Assembly (NCBI RefSeq): GCF_024714495.1
Contig: NZ_JAMZMJ010000001.1
Location: 1,178,001 to 1,242,000 of the forward strand
Source of the DNA: Marinoscillum pacificum
Lineage (GTDB): Bacteria > Bacteroidota > Bacteroidia > Cytophagales > Cyclobacteriaceae
Reading direction: 5' to 3'
Length of the DNA: 64,000 nucleotides
Part shown: positions 1 through 8,817 of the stretch, piece by piece
Numbering within the stretch: the first letter of the stretch is position 1
Layout of the letters: each line of letters starts with the position of its first letter
Notes under the pieces: generated by a model
What the model was told of the DNA's origin: nothing
The model's input: only the letters and a program-made list of their open reading frames with translations
The model's database searches: none
Position numbers and translations under genes: made by a program

Positions 1-115
1 TTTCTTCAGTAGTTTCTTCTTTTTCTTGTGACTTGGGAGCACTACAACCTACCGTCATAGCGACGATTCCAGCCACGAGCAAAGAGTTGAAAATCGAATT
101 TTTCATTGCTTTCAT
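1..115 (-). CDS. N-terminal fragment of a lipoprotein, possibly an aldose epimerase (cut by window edge)
   Basis: The reverse strand opens with ATG at 115 and reads about 38 codons to the window edge. The product starts MKAMKNSIFNSLLVAG and reaches a lipobox ending in VGCSAP, then an acidic Lys/Glu-rich linker. This is a lipoprotein signal peptide, with Cys about 24 residues in. A second in-frame ATG lies at 106. It begins only 9 bp after the araA stop codon, so it is probably the fourth gene of the araBDA operon. In related Bacteroidota this position is often held by a mutarotase (galM-like) or a sugar transporter. The lipoprotein signal favours the mutarotase, but no catalytic part is visible, so function is inference. 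Confidence 0.7.
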   Translation of the reverse strand, partial: MKAMKNSIFNSLLVAGIVAMTVGCSAPKSQEKEETTEE

Positions 116-124
116 TTTTAGGGT

Positions 125-1609
125 TTAGAACAGGTGGTAATATACCTCATTCCATCGTAGGTTATCTTTGAAGCTTCTCACTTTCGTATCTCCATCGATT
201 ACCAATAATTCGATATCTGCCATGTCTGCAAAATCCTCGAAGAACTGTGTATTCAGCGCTCTACTGTACACTGTATGGTGAGCTCCTCCTCCTAATATCC
301 ATGTTTGTGCAGCTACTTCAAGGTTTGGTTTCGGATCCCAAAGTACTCTAGCTACAGGAAGTTTTGGCAGGTCATGCTCAGGCTTCACAGCATCTACTTC
401 GTTAAGCAACAATCTGAAGCGGTTGCCCATATCCATCATTGCTACGTTGATTGCAGCGCCAGCACCAGAATCAAATACCAATCTTGCTGGATCTTCTTTA
501 CCTCCAATTCCCAATGGATGAACTTCACATCTTACTGGTCCTTCTGCTATCGTTGGACATATCTCCAACATGTGTGAACCAAGAACTCTTGAACGGCTAC
601 TTCTAAAGTCGTAGGTGTAATCCTCCATGAAAGAAGTACCACCTTCCAAACCTTGAGCCATTACTTTAGAAGCGTATACCAATGCACTGGTCTTCCAGTC
701 ACCTTCACCTCCAAAACCGTAACCATCAGCCATCAAACGCTGAGTAGCAATACCCGGAAGCTGCTTCATGCCATGAAGATCTTCGAATGTATCCGTGTAT
801 GCTCCAAATCCACCTTCAGTTAAAAATGCTCTTAAACCTAGTTCGATTCTTGCAGAGTCTCTTAAAGAAGATCCACTCAATACCTCGCTAGCGATTTGGT
901 ATTGATCTGAATAAACTTTGATCAAGTCCTCAACTTCAGCATCCGTGATTTGGTTTACATAAGCTACTACATCACCAATACCGTAAGTATTCACCTGGAA
1001 GCCAAACTTCATTTGAGCTTCTACTTTATCTCCTTCTGTGACAGCAACCTGACGCATGTTGTCACCAATTCTAGCCAACTTCAGGTTTTGAAAAGCATGC
1101 CATCCTGCAGCTACTCTACTCCAGTTACCTAGTTGCTTTTGAGCAGCCTCTGTTTTCCAGTGACCCACGATCACCTTTCTATTTTTTCTCAAACGACTTA
1201 CCATGAAACCAAACTCTCTACCACCGTGTGCGGACTGGTTTTCGTTCATGAAGTCCATGTCAATATCTGACCATGGAATTTCGTCATTGTATTGAGTATG
1301 GAAGTGAGCCATCGGTTTTCTCAAGATCTGAAGACCTGAGATCCACATTTTCGCTGGAGAAAACGTGTGCATCCAAGCCACCATACCGATACACTGTGGC
1401 GCATTGTTTACCTCCTCGCATACCTTAAATATTTCGTCTGGAGTAGTGACCACTCCTTTATATTTTACCTGAACTGGAAGATGCGCTGAAGCATCCAATG
1501 CTTTGGCAATTTCTTCTGAGTGACGGGCAACATTTCTAAGTGTCTCTTCACCATAAAGGTGCTGACTTCCGGTTACAAACCAGATTTCAAAGTTCTTTAA
1601 ATCAGTCAT
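125..1609 (-). CDS. araA: L-arabinose isomerase
   Basis: Cytosolic enzyme converting L-arabinose to L-ribulose, the first step of arabinose catabolism (Mn-dependent in characterised members). The 494-residue length matches the family (E. coli AraA is 500). The acid/base and metal residues known from E. coli are visible: Glu302 in GGEGDWK, Glu329 in SFMEDYTY, His346 in GSHMLEICP and His445 in GGAHHTVYS. It follows araD with a 7-nt gap and precedes a lipoprotein gene by 9 nt, so it is part of one transcript with araB and araD. It should be controlled by the AraR-type operator upstream of araB. Nothing is truncated. Confidence 0.97.
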   Translation of the reverse strand: MTDLKNFEIWFVTGSQHLYGEETLRNVARHSEEIAKALDASAHLPVQVKYKGVVTTPDEIFKVCEEVNNAPQCIGMVAWMHTFSPAKMWISGLQILRKPMAHFHTQYNDEIPWSDIDMDFMNENQSAHGGREFGFMVSRLRKNRKVIVGHWKTEAAQKQLGNWSRVAAGWHAFQNLKLARIGDNMRQVAVTEGDKVEAQMKFGFQVNTYGIGDVVAYVNQITDAEVEDLIKVYSDQYQIASEVLSGSSLRDSARIELGLRAFLTEGGFGAYTDTFEDLHGMKQLPGIATQRLMADGYGFGGEGDWKTSALVYASKVMAQGLEGGTSFMEDYTYDFRSSRSRVLGSHMLEICPTIAEGPVRCEVHPLGIGGKEDPARLVFDSGAGAAINVAMMDMGNRFRLLLNEVDAVKPEHDLPKLPVARVLWDPKPNLEVAAQTWILGGGAHHTVYSRALNTQFFEDFADMADIELLVIDGDTKVRSFKDNLRWNEVYYHLF

Positions 1610-1616
1610 TTATGAA

Positions 1617-2318
1617 TTAATTTTGCCCGTAGTAGGCGTTTTTACCATGTTTTCTTTCGTAATGCTTGTTGATCAAAGCATCTTTTAGTCTTGGTGCATT
1701 TGGATTAATCTGCAAAGTCAGATAAGCCATTCTAGCCAGCTCTTCCAAAACCTTGCTGTTGTATACCGCTTTCGCAGCATTCTTACCCCAGGTAAAAGGA
1801 CCGTGATTTCCTAAAAGGACCATTTCCACTTCTTTGTAATTGATTCCTTTATCGCTGAAGCAATCCAGGATCTGCTGACCTGTCACGTGCTCATAATCTC
1901 CTTGAATCAACTCATCACTCATTGGTGGGGCACAAGGAATATCAGCAGTCAGGTGATCAGCATGTGTCGTTCCAAAAATTGGAATATCACGCTGAGCTTG
2001 CGCCCACGATACTGAGTAGGTAGCGTGTGTATGCGCAATCCCTCCTATCTCAGTCCATTCTTTGTACAAGAACGCGTGTGTTTTAGTATCAGAAGAAGGA
2101 CGCATATTTCCTTCTATTACCTTGTTATCAAAATCAAGGATCACAATATCCTCAGGTTTCAATACTTCGTAAGGAACACCGCTTGGTTTGATCGCAAAAA
2201 CACCTTTTTCACGATCCACGGCACTTACGTTTCCAAAAGTGTAGATTACTAAATCAAGCTTTGGCAGCTCCATGTTAGCTTCATAACACTCTTCTTTCAA
2301 TGATTTATAACTAGACAT
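1617..2318 (-). CDS. araD: L-ribulose-5-phosphate 4-epimerase
   Basis: Class II aldolase-fold, zinc-dependent enzyme that epimerises L-ribulose 5-phosphate to D-xylulose 5-phosphate and so feeds the pentose phosphate pathway. At 233 residues it matches E. coli AraD (231). The GNVS phosphate-binding motif lies at residues 29-32. The SSDTKTH segment carries the catalytic Asp, His96 and His98 in HTHATYSV are zinc ligands, and the third zinc ligand is His172 in GNHGPFTWG. It lies 3 nt after the araB stop and 7 nt before araA. The related L-fuculose-phosphate aldolase is a formal alternative, but the operon context settles the assignment. Confidence 0.96.
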   Translation of the reverse strand: MSSYKSLKEECYEANMELPKLDLVIYTFGNVSAVDREKGVFAIKPSGVPYEVLKPEDIVILDFDNKVIEGNMRPSSDTKTHAFLYKEWTEIGGIAHTHATYSVSWAQAQRDIPIFGTTHADHLTADIPCAPPMSDELIQGDYEHVTGQQILDCFSDKGINYKEVEMVLLGNHGPFTWGKNAAKAVYNSKVLEELARMAYLTLQINPNAPRLKDALINKHYERKHGKNAYYGQN

Positions 2319-2321
2319 TTC

Positions 2322-3983
2322 TTATCCTTTGTTATTGATGTTGTTTTCTACAAACTCACCAAGCAGTTCATATTTCTTATAGATTCCTGCATAAGTCTCT
2401 ACCAATTCTGGTTGAGGCTCATAGGTTTTCTCAAAACCATTACCCATTGCTTTTACAGCTGATAAAGTATCTGGATGAATTCCTGCTGCTACAGCCGCAT
2501 ACATCGCCGCTCCTAGTGCTGGAGCTTGTTCCGATACAGCAACTTTGATTGGCATATTTAGGACGTTAGCCAAAGTCTGCATGATAAAACCAGACTTCTT
2601 AGCCACTCCACCAATTCCGACAACAGAATTAATGGTCACTCCTTCTGACTGGAATCGATCAACAATCTTTTTAGATCCAAAACAGATAGCCTCTACAAGC
2701 GCTCTGAAAATATGTGGAGCGGTAGTTCCTAAGCTTAGGTTCACAATCGCAGCTTTCAGGTTTTGATTGGCATCTGGAGTTCTTCTTCCATTTACCCAAT
2801 CCAAAGCTATTGGAGCACTTTCTGAAACAGGCGTAGATTCTGCTTGCTTAGAAAGCTCAGCAATGATGTCATTTTTAATTTCTTCTATTTGCTCTGCAGA
2901 CAAGTTGAACGTCAACAGATTATCCAATGGCCATGAAATCAAATTCTTGAACCAGGCAAGCACGTCACCAAATGCAGACTGACCAGCTTCTAATCCTACC
3001 ATTCCAGGAATAACCGAACCATCAACCTGACCACAAATACCAGCAACACAATTGGTTCCGATTACATCATTGGATGAAACGATGATATCACATGTAGAAG
3101 TACCCATTACTCTTACCAGAGTATTCTCCTCAACTTCTGCTCCCACAGCACCCGAGTGCGCATCAAACGTTCCTACAGCAACTACACAGTCTGTAGTTAA
3201 CCCCAATTTATCTGCCCATTCCTGAGACAAATTACCTGCCACCTCATCAGAAGTGTAAGTCTCAGAATATAGGTTTGATTTAAGCTCTGTTAGATATGGA
3301 TCTAATTTCGATAAGAACTCATCTGCTGGAAGACCTCCCCAGCTCTCATGCCACATTGCTTTGTGACCAGCAGCACATCTCGATCTTTTGAAAGTGCTCA
3401 ATTCTGGTTCTCCAATCAACATATAAGTCATCAGATCACAATGCTCCACCCATGAGTGAGCTGCATTCTTTACTGCTTCATCTTCACGAGCAATATGGAG
3501 GATTTTAGCCCAGAACCATTCAGATGAGTAGATTCCTCCTTCAAACTTGGTAAAGTCCTCACCTCCCCAACTTCTAGCCAGTTCGTTGATTTCATCAGCT
3601 TCTTTAATTGCCGTATGGTCTTTCCAAAGAACCATCATCCCATTAGGATTCTCTGCAAATTCAGGCAATAGACTCAATGCAGTTCCAGCTTCATTGACTG
3701 GAATTGGTGATGATCCAGTCGTATCGATACAAATACCTTTTACAGCATCAGCAGGTACTCCCGCCTCTTTAACTACTTCACTAATGGTATACTCCATCCC
3801 TTCGATATGATCGAGTGGATGTTGACGAAATCGATTAGCTGCCGGATCGCAATACTTACCTTCTTTCCAACGCTTGTACCAATGTACTTTACTACCTAAA
3901 GTGGCTCCATTACTGGCATCCACCAACACAGAACGGACAGAGTCCGATCCAAAGTCCAATCCAATAACGTACTTATTTTCCAT
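2322..3983 (-). CDS. araB: Ribulokinase (FGGY family)
   Basis: Phosphorylates L-ribulose to L-ribulose 5-phosphate with ATP in the cytosol. The 553 residues match the ribulokinase branch of FGGY kinases (about 560). The N-terminal phosphate loop is GLDFGSDSVR (8-17). A DTTGSSP segment follows, and the catalytic-base region VGTFDAHSGA lies near residue 275. The C-terminal ATPase half contains VVGIGGVAKKSG and APALGAAMYAAVAAG, typical of FGGY_C. It is the first gene of the araB-araD-araA operon. Its 5' region carries a perfect 7-bp inverted repeat (4037-4055) that matches sites near araR and inside the arabinan locus. Confidence 0.97.
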   Translation of the reverse strand: MENKYVIGLDFGSDSVRSVLVDASNGATLGSKVHWYKRWKEGKYCDPAANRFRQHPLDHIEGMEYTISEVVKEAGVPADAVKGICIDTTGSSPIPVNEAGTALSLLPEFAENPNGMMVLWKDHTAIKEADEINELARSWGGEDFTKFEGGIYSSEWFWAKILHIAREDEAVKNAAHSWVEHCDLMTYMLIGEPELSTFKRSRCAAGHKAMWHESWGGLPADEFLSKLDPYLTELKSNLYSETYTSDEVAGNLSQEWADKLGLTTDCVVAVGTFDAHSGAVGAEVEENTLVRVMGTSTCDIIVSSNDVIGTNCVAGICGQVDGSVIPGMVGLEAGQSAFGDVLAWFKNLISWPLDNLLTFNLSAEQIEEIKNDIIAELSKQAESTPVSESAPIALDWVNGRRTPDANQNLKAAIVNLSLGTTAPHIFRALVEAICFGSKKIVDRFQSEGVTINSVVGIGGVAKKSGFIMQTLANVLNMPIKVAVSEQAPALGAAMYAAVAAGIHPDTLSAVKAMGNGFEKTYEPQPELVETYAGIYKKYELLGEFVENNINNKG

Positions 3984-4036
3984 ATCGAAACTGCAATATT
4001 TTTAGTCTGTAGCTAAAGTACTAAAATTATTTCAAC

Positions 4037-4055
4037 AAGTGTATATTTTACACTT
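4037..4055. promoter_or_regulatory. Candidate AraR operator upstream of araB
   Basis: Perfect inverted repeat AAGTGTA-TATTT-TACACTT (7-bp arms, 5-nt spacer) in the 211-bp region between araB (-) and the divergent gene at 4195. It starts 54 bp upstream of the araB start codon. Near-identical sites occur at 14743-14761 and 34408-34426, the latter beside the araR gene. Characterised Bacteroides AraR, a Nudix-related repressor, acts on arabinose genes, so this is the natural operator. That AraR binds here is inference. Confidence 0.75.
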
Positions 4056-4194
4056 ATAAAAATTATAAAATATTCGTTCGCACTTTTTAGACATCAAAAA
4101 ACAATTTGATATGTTATAAGATTTAATCCTTGAGATACAAAATCTTTACAGATTCTTAATTAAACTTTGCACTTCTTAACAAAATCATAGTTCC

Positions 4195-5043
4195 ATGCAC
4201 AAGTTCACCATTGGAGGCGTACCAGAATATTTTAATTTACCCATACTGAATGCCATTGCAACTGGTGATTTGGAGAAAGCTGACATCAAGCTAAGATGGG
4301 AAACTGTAAAGGAAGGAACTGGTGCTATGTCCAAAATGCTACATGATGGTGATCTGGATATCGCTATGATATTGTTGGAAGGTGCAACTAAAAGCATTTT
4401 AGACGGACAACGAATTAAAATCATCAAGGATTACGTTTCCTCTCCATTGACCTGGGGTGTTCACACCTCTCCTTTCGTGAATTCAGTAGATGAGCTATAC
4501 GCCAGAAGAGTAGGCATTAGCCGCTATGGCTCTGGATCTCACATGATGGCTTTTTTAATGGCTGAGCAATACGGTTGGCCAAAAGAAAGTCTGGAATTTG
4601 TGGTGATCAATAACCTTGATGGTGCTATAGATGCTTTCGCAAAGCAGGAAATTGACATTTTCTTATGGGAAAAGTTTACCACCAAACCGTTTGTGGATGC
4701 CGGACAGATGAATCGCATTGATACAGTAGCTACTCCATGGCCTTGTTTCGTACTTGCTGCAAATGCACGCACCATGGCTGCTTACTCCAAAGAAGTGAAG
4801 AAAATCTGTCAATTGATCAATCATCAAGCGTCAGTTCTTATGTCAGATAAATCACTTTCCGAACTAATTTCAAAAGATTATGGACTTACCTCCGATGACT
4901 CCAAACTGATTACTCAGGAGGTAAAGTGGTCTACAGCAACTGAAGTGGATGAAACGGCTATTCAGAAAGTAATGGACACTTATAGGGAATTAAAAGTGAT
5001 TAAATCAACACAGGACACTAAATCCCTTATTGCATTAGTATAA
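4195..5043 (+). CDS. Cytosolic periplasmic-binding-protein-like (type 2 fold) protein
   Basis: A 282-residue protein resembling NMT1/ThiY-type solute-binding proteins. It opens with FTIGGVPEYFNLPI, has a substrate-loop-like AMILLEGATKS, then RVGISRYGSGSHMMA (hinge and ligand-loop region) and later FLWEKFTTKPFVD. It has no signal peptide, lipobox or membrane segment, so it probably acts in the cytosol. No ABC permease or ATPase is nearby. It is divergent from araB and shares the 211-bp promoter region with the AraR-like site, so it may be co-regulated with arabinose genes. Ligand and role are unknown; a sensor or small-molecule binding role is only a guess. Confidence 0.8.
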   Translation: MHKFTIGGVPEYFNLPILNAIATGDLEKADIKLRWETVKEGTGAMSKMLHDGDLDIAMILLEGATKSILDGQRIKIIKDYVSSPLTWGVHTSPFVNSVDELYARRVGISRYGSGSHMMAFLMAEQYGWPKESLEFVVINNLDGAIDAFAKQEIDIFLWEKFTTKPFVDAGQMNRIDTVATPWPCFVLAANARTMAAYSKEVKKICQLINHQASVLMSDKSLSELISKDYGLTSDDSKLITQEVKWSTATEVDETAIQKVMDTYRELKVIKSTQDTKSLIALV

Positions 5044-5069
5044 AAAAAGTGGCTCCCCCCAGAGCCACT
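5041..5069 (-). terminator. Intrinsic terminator for the GH43 pair
   Basis: Perfect 8-bp stem AGTGGCTC / GAGCCACT (5048-5055 and 5062-5069) with a 6-nt loop. Read on the - strand, it is followed by seven T residues. It lies 48 bp past the stop codon of the GH43 gene at 5118. The tract overlaps the TAA of the convergent gene ending at 5043, so the structure may serve both genes. Confidence 0.75.
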
Positions 5070-5117
5070 CTCAAGTTTGATTCACACCTTGGTGAACCTG
5101 CCTTAGTTTATTCTTGA

Positions 5118-6797
5118 TTACTTTTTACTGATTTTAGAAGTATAGCTTCCTTCCTCATTGTCATACTTGATGATGTACAATCCTTTTGGAAGATCGATCA
5201 AGCTCACTTTTCCCTGGCTACCTTCAAATTGTGTTGACAAAACCATTTTACCTGAAGTATCAAATAATTTGACTGAAGTGATGCCCTGCAATCCATGAGC
5301 TAAACGAATATTCAATTGATCTGCCACAGGGTTTGGATACACGCCAAGTTTTGATTCATTCGCCAGCTCAGACACATCAGCCACACGACTACCAGACACC
5401 GATTGGAAACTAAACTGCTGATTGGAACTGGAACTATAGCAGGTGTATTGCAATACATTAGCACCATCGGCAGTAGAAACACCACTTATGTCCACACATT
5501 TGCCACTAGCTCTAGACTGCAAGGAATAATATCCTCCTCCACGATCTACCAATCGCCACTTCTGGCAATCATTGTTTAGCCACGTCCATAGCTGAATATT
5601 GGCAGAATTGCTCCCGCTACATCCATCCAGATCAAGGGCCATTGACGGAGCATTGACAGGTGATATTCGGTAATAACCATCTCCAACATCAGTGAAAATC
5701 CATTTCTGACAATTATTATTCAACCAACTCCACTGATTGACGTTGGTTCCGTTTCCTGATCCACACATCACTACATCCAACGCTTTACCACTATGACGAG
5801 GAGTAATTCTATAGGCTCCTCCTGATGTAACTGGACCACTTGTGGATGGCGGACTACCTACATATGGCCATCCATTAGCAAACCCAAAATCACTACGGTT
5901 CATCAGTTTTGCATTGCCATTATCATTGGCATCATAGAAATGATAAGTTAGCCGACCTTCGTTATACCCAAAATGACCAGGCCCTACCACATTACCATTT
6001 TGATTACTAATCAACGTACGCTCTCCGGTATATGGTCCTGTAACACTGGTTGATCTTGCTACCACTATAATATAGGAACTATTCAACCCATTGCAGCATG
6101 TACCTCTATTGGTAAATAAATAGTAATAACTTCCATTTTTCATAATAAATGGTGCTTCCCGATCCTGATGATTCCCTCCGGCTACTTGAGTGACCCCTCC
6201 AGTAGTTTTACCTGTAGATGGATTGATCTGAACGACACCCATTCCACCAAACCAAGAACCGTAAGTCATCCAAACGGAACCATTGGTATCCTGAAACAAT
6301 GCTGGATCTATTGCATTAATTGCATTACTACTTCCATTGGAAGAAACCACTAAGCCCAGGTCTGTCCAGGGTCCGTTGAGGTTAGACGCTCTAGTCACAC
6401 CTATTGCAGAACGGGAAGATCCAAATGTGGAACACGAGTAATACAGATAATAATATCCATTCATCTGGATCACACCCGGTGCCCAAAAGTCTCCCTGAAA
6501 TCCTGGAACGTAACTATTGATCCAAGATGGCCAGGTACCCGGAGTAAAAGGAGTTGACTCTGGCTGCCAATTACTAAAACTTGAATTGCTTGAGGACATA
6601 GCCCAAATACCATTTCCTGTAGTAAATATCCAATACCGGCCATCGGTATTTCTGATGACTTTAGTTGGGTCATGGCTTGGTGGATACTGTGCTGTTGCAG
6701 TATTCATGGCAATGAGTAGCAGCAGTGTAAACACACTCATGCACAATCGAGGGGTTGTCAAAACCAATCTTTTGGTTTGCGCTTGTTGTAACATCAT
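5118..6797 (-). CDS. Secreted GH43 arabinanase with RICIN-type lectin and T9SS sorting domain
   Basis: A 559-residue secreted glycosidase predicted to cleave alpha-1,5-arabinan. A long signal peptide ends near TATAQ (residue 37). The GH43 propeller runs to about 320 with the expected triad: base Asp43 (SHDPT), pKa modulator Asp164 (AIDPAL) and acid Glu214 (REAPFIM). A ricin-type beta-trefoil follows (about 330-465) with QxW repeats such as NQWSWLNNNCQKW. The last 80 residues (YPNPVADQLNI to the Lys-rich end) are a type A T9SS sorting domain, so it is exported by the type IX system. It is a tandem paralogue of the gene at 6857, 59 bp upstream. An alternative start is Met20. Endo versus exo action cannot be read from sequence. 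Confidence 0.92.
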   Translation of the reverse strand: MMLQQAQTKRLVLTTPRLCMSVFTLLLLIAMNTATAQYPPSHDPTKVIRNTDGRYWIFTTGNGIWAMSSSNSSFSNWQPESTPFTPGTWPSWINSYVPGFQGDFWAPGVIQMNGYYYLYYSCSTFGSSRSAIGVTRASNLNGPWTDLGLVVSSNGSSNAINAIDPALFQDTNGSVWMTYGSWFGGMGVVQINPSTGKTTGGVTQVAGGNHQDREAPFIMKNGSYYYLFTNRGTCCNGLNSSYIIVVARSTSVTGPYTGERTLISNQNGNVVGPGHFGYNEGRLTYHFYDANDNGNAKLMNRSDFGFANGWPYVGSPPSTSGPVTSGGAYRITPRHSGKALDVVMCGSGNGTNVNQWSWLNNNCQKWIFTDVGDGYYRISPVNAPSMALDLDGCSGSNSANIQLWTWLNNDCQKWRLVDRGGGYYSLQSRASGKCVDISGVSTADGANVLQYTCYSSSSNQQFSFQSVSGSRVADVSELANESKLGVYPNPVADQLNIRLAHGLQGITSVKLFDTSGKMVLSTQFEGSQGKVSLIDLPKGLYIIKYDNEEGSYTSKISKK

Positions 6798-6856
6798 TTT
6801 TAAGTTTTGTTAGGTTCTAAATACTAATCACTGGGTATCAGTAAAATCAATTGGCG

Positions 6857-8518
6857 TTATTGTTTTCGAACTCTGGCAGTATGGCTTCCTTGTACATTAT
6901 TGTACTTCACGACATAAAGCCCTTTTGGTAAACCGACTACATCCACCATTCCTTCAGGCCCTTCAAATACCGATGACAGGACTTTTTTACCAGAAGTATC
7001 GAACAGTTCAACAATAGTTGAGCCTTCGAACTGGTCTCCAACCCGAATATTGAGATGATTTACTACCGGATTTGGGAATACGCTTAATCTGCTATCATCT
7101 ATGAGATCACTCACATCCGCCAGTCGGCCTGAGGAAACTGACTGGAAACTAAACTGCTGATTGTAGTTACCTGAGATGCAATCGTACTGGACGACATTGG
7201 CTCCATCAGAAGATGAAATACCTTCAATATCCACACATTTTCCGCTTGCACGTGACCTTAAGGAGTAATAACCTCCTCCACGGTCTACCAATTGCCACTT
7301 CTGGCAATCATTATTGAGCCAGGACCATAGTTGAACATTGGCCAAATTACTTCCACTACACGCATTGAGATCTAATGCCATATTTGGCGCATTGGATGGA
7401 GATAAACGGTAATAACCATCTCCTGCATCAGTGAATATCCACTTTTGACAATTGTTATTCAACCAGCTCCACTGATTGACGTTGGTACCATTACCTGTTC
7501 CACAATTAACTACATCAAGTGCCTTATCACTATGCCTTGGGGTAATCCGGTAAGTTCCGCCTGAAGTAACTGGCCCACTAGACGGTGGACTTCCGACGTA
7601 AGGCCAGCCGTTAGCAACTCCAAAATCAGAACGAACCATGAGTTTAGCATTTCCATTATCATTACCATCATAGAAATGATAAGTCAATCGACCTTCACCA
7701 AAACCAAAATGTCCAGGACCTATGATATTGCCATTCTGATTAGGCAAAAATACCCGTTCCCCTGTATAAGGACCCGTGATATTGGCAGAACGAGCTACCA
7801 CCATGTAATAGGAAGAATTCACCCCATTACAGCAAAGTCCTCTTTGGTAAAACAAATAATAATAGCTTCCTGATTTGAAGAGACCTGGTCCTTCCACATT
7901 TCCTGAAACCAGATGAGTGGTTCCGGATATTGGTTTTCCAGTGGACGTACTGAGTTCGATGATATCAATACCAGTTTGCCAATTACCCCAGGACATCCAC
8001 AACCTTCCATTGTCATAGAGCAGCGCAGGATCAATAGCATTGTTACCAGATACAACTCTCCCACGATCTGTCCAAGGACCTGCCAAATTAGTGGCGGTAG
8101 CTACTCCAATAGCGGCCGGAGCTCCGTTTCCGGCACAGGAATAGTAGAGAAAATATGTACTGCCAACCTTGATTACATCCGGCGCCCAGAAGAAGCCATT
8201 AAACCCATCCACATAATTGTTGATCCAGGAAGGATAAGTACCCGGCGCAAAAGGCGTAGGTTCTACTCGCCAATTGGTAAAATCACGATTACTGGATGAC
8301 ATGGCCCAAACGCCATCACCTGTGGTAAATATCCAATACCTGCCATCCGTGTTTCGAATCATTGTAGAGGGGTCATGACTCGGAGGATATTGGGCTTGAA
8401 CCAAATGAGCAGCTAATGTCAGCAGCAGAACTACTGACCATTTCATTAATTTATTGGGGGCTTGTGGGGTTTTAAGAATTCCAAAAACTAAGGCATTAGC
8501 TTTGGAAAAGTGCAACAT
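6857..8518 (-). CDS. Secreted GH43 arabinanase with RICIN-type lectin and T9SS sorting domain (paralogue)
   Basis: A 553-residue paralogue of the downstream gene with the same order: signal peptide, GH43 propeller, ricin-type trefoil with QxW repeats, and T9SS type A tail starting near VFPNPVVNHLNI. The catalytic triad is Asp49 (SHDPS), the Asp of NAIDPALL and the Glu of NVEGPGLF. The acid segment differs from the twin (REAPF there), and a loop before it is shorter, so substrate subsites probably diverged. The annotated start gives an unusually long n-region. Met25 (ATG at 8446, MKWSVVLLLTLAAH) is a good alternative start. The two genes probably form a bicistronic unit ending at the terminator at 5041. 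Confidence 0.92.
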   Translation of the reverse strand: MLHFSKANALVFGILKTPQAPNKLMKWSVVLLLTLAAHLVQAQYPPSHDPSTMIRNTDGRYWIFTTGDGVWAMSSSNRDFTNWRVEPTPFAPGTYPSWINNYVDGFNGFFWAPDVIKVGSTYFLYYSCAGNGAPAAIGVATATNLAGPWTDRGRVVSGNNAIDPALLYDNGRLWMSWGNWQTGIDIIELSTSTGKPISGTTHLVSGNVEGPGLFKSGSYYYLFYQRGLCCNGVNSSYYMVVARSANITGPYTGERVFLPNQNGNIIGPGHFGFGEGRLTYHFYDGNDNGNAKLMVRSDFGVANGWPYVGSPPSSGPVTSGGTYRITPRHSDKALDVVNCGTGNGTNVNQWSWLNNNCQKWIFTDAGDGYYRLSPSNAPNMALDLNACSGSNLANVQLWSWLNNDCQKWQLVDRGGGYYSLRSRASGKCVDIEGISSSDGANVVQYDCISGNYNQQFSFQSVSSGRLADVSDLIDDSRLSVFPNPVVNHLNIRVGDQFEGSTIVELFDTSGKKVLSSVFEGPEGMVDVVGLPKGLYVVKYNNVQGSHTARVRKQ

Positions 8519-8817
8519 ACATTAAGTTTGTTTTGAGTAGAACATATACGATGGAATGAATACGTTAATGAACTTTAAATTAAAAATTCAGCCATAATCC
8601 CCTCACTATTCCTCATTTTGAATAAGAAACAATTTTTACTATTTTAATAATTACTATTGAAGTATAAGTGAGCTTTTTAGAGCCTTTTCATTTAATAGCT
8701 AATATAATGAAAATATGCATTAAGTGTAACAATAACATTTAATATTTTATTCATCCATCAGACAACCTTTAACTGAAAAAAAAGGTCTTATTACATACAA
8801 CTTCCTAACCTCCTATA
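8519..8817. other. Divergent intergenic region with a weak AraR-like site
   Basis: A 299-bp, very AT-rich gap between the GH43 pair (-) and the PAP2-type gene (+). It must hold promoters for both. At 8722-8740 there is AAGTGTA-ACAAT-AACATTT, which keeps one intact AraR half-site but only 5 of 7 bases in the other arm. No RNA gene or ORF was seen. Confidence 0.4.

Noticed and set aside
7913-8299. 128-codon + strand open frame
   Set aside because: Antisense to the GH43 catalytic domain whose motifs are intact.
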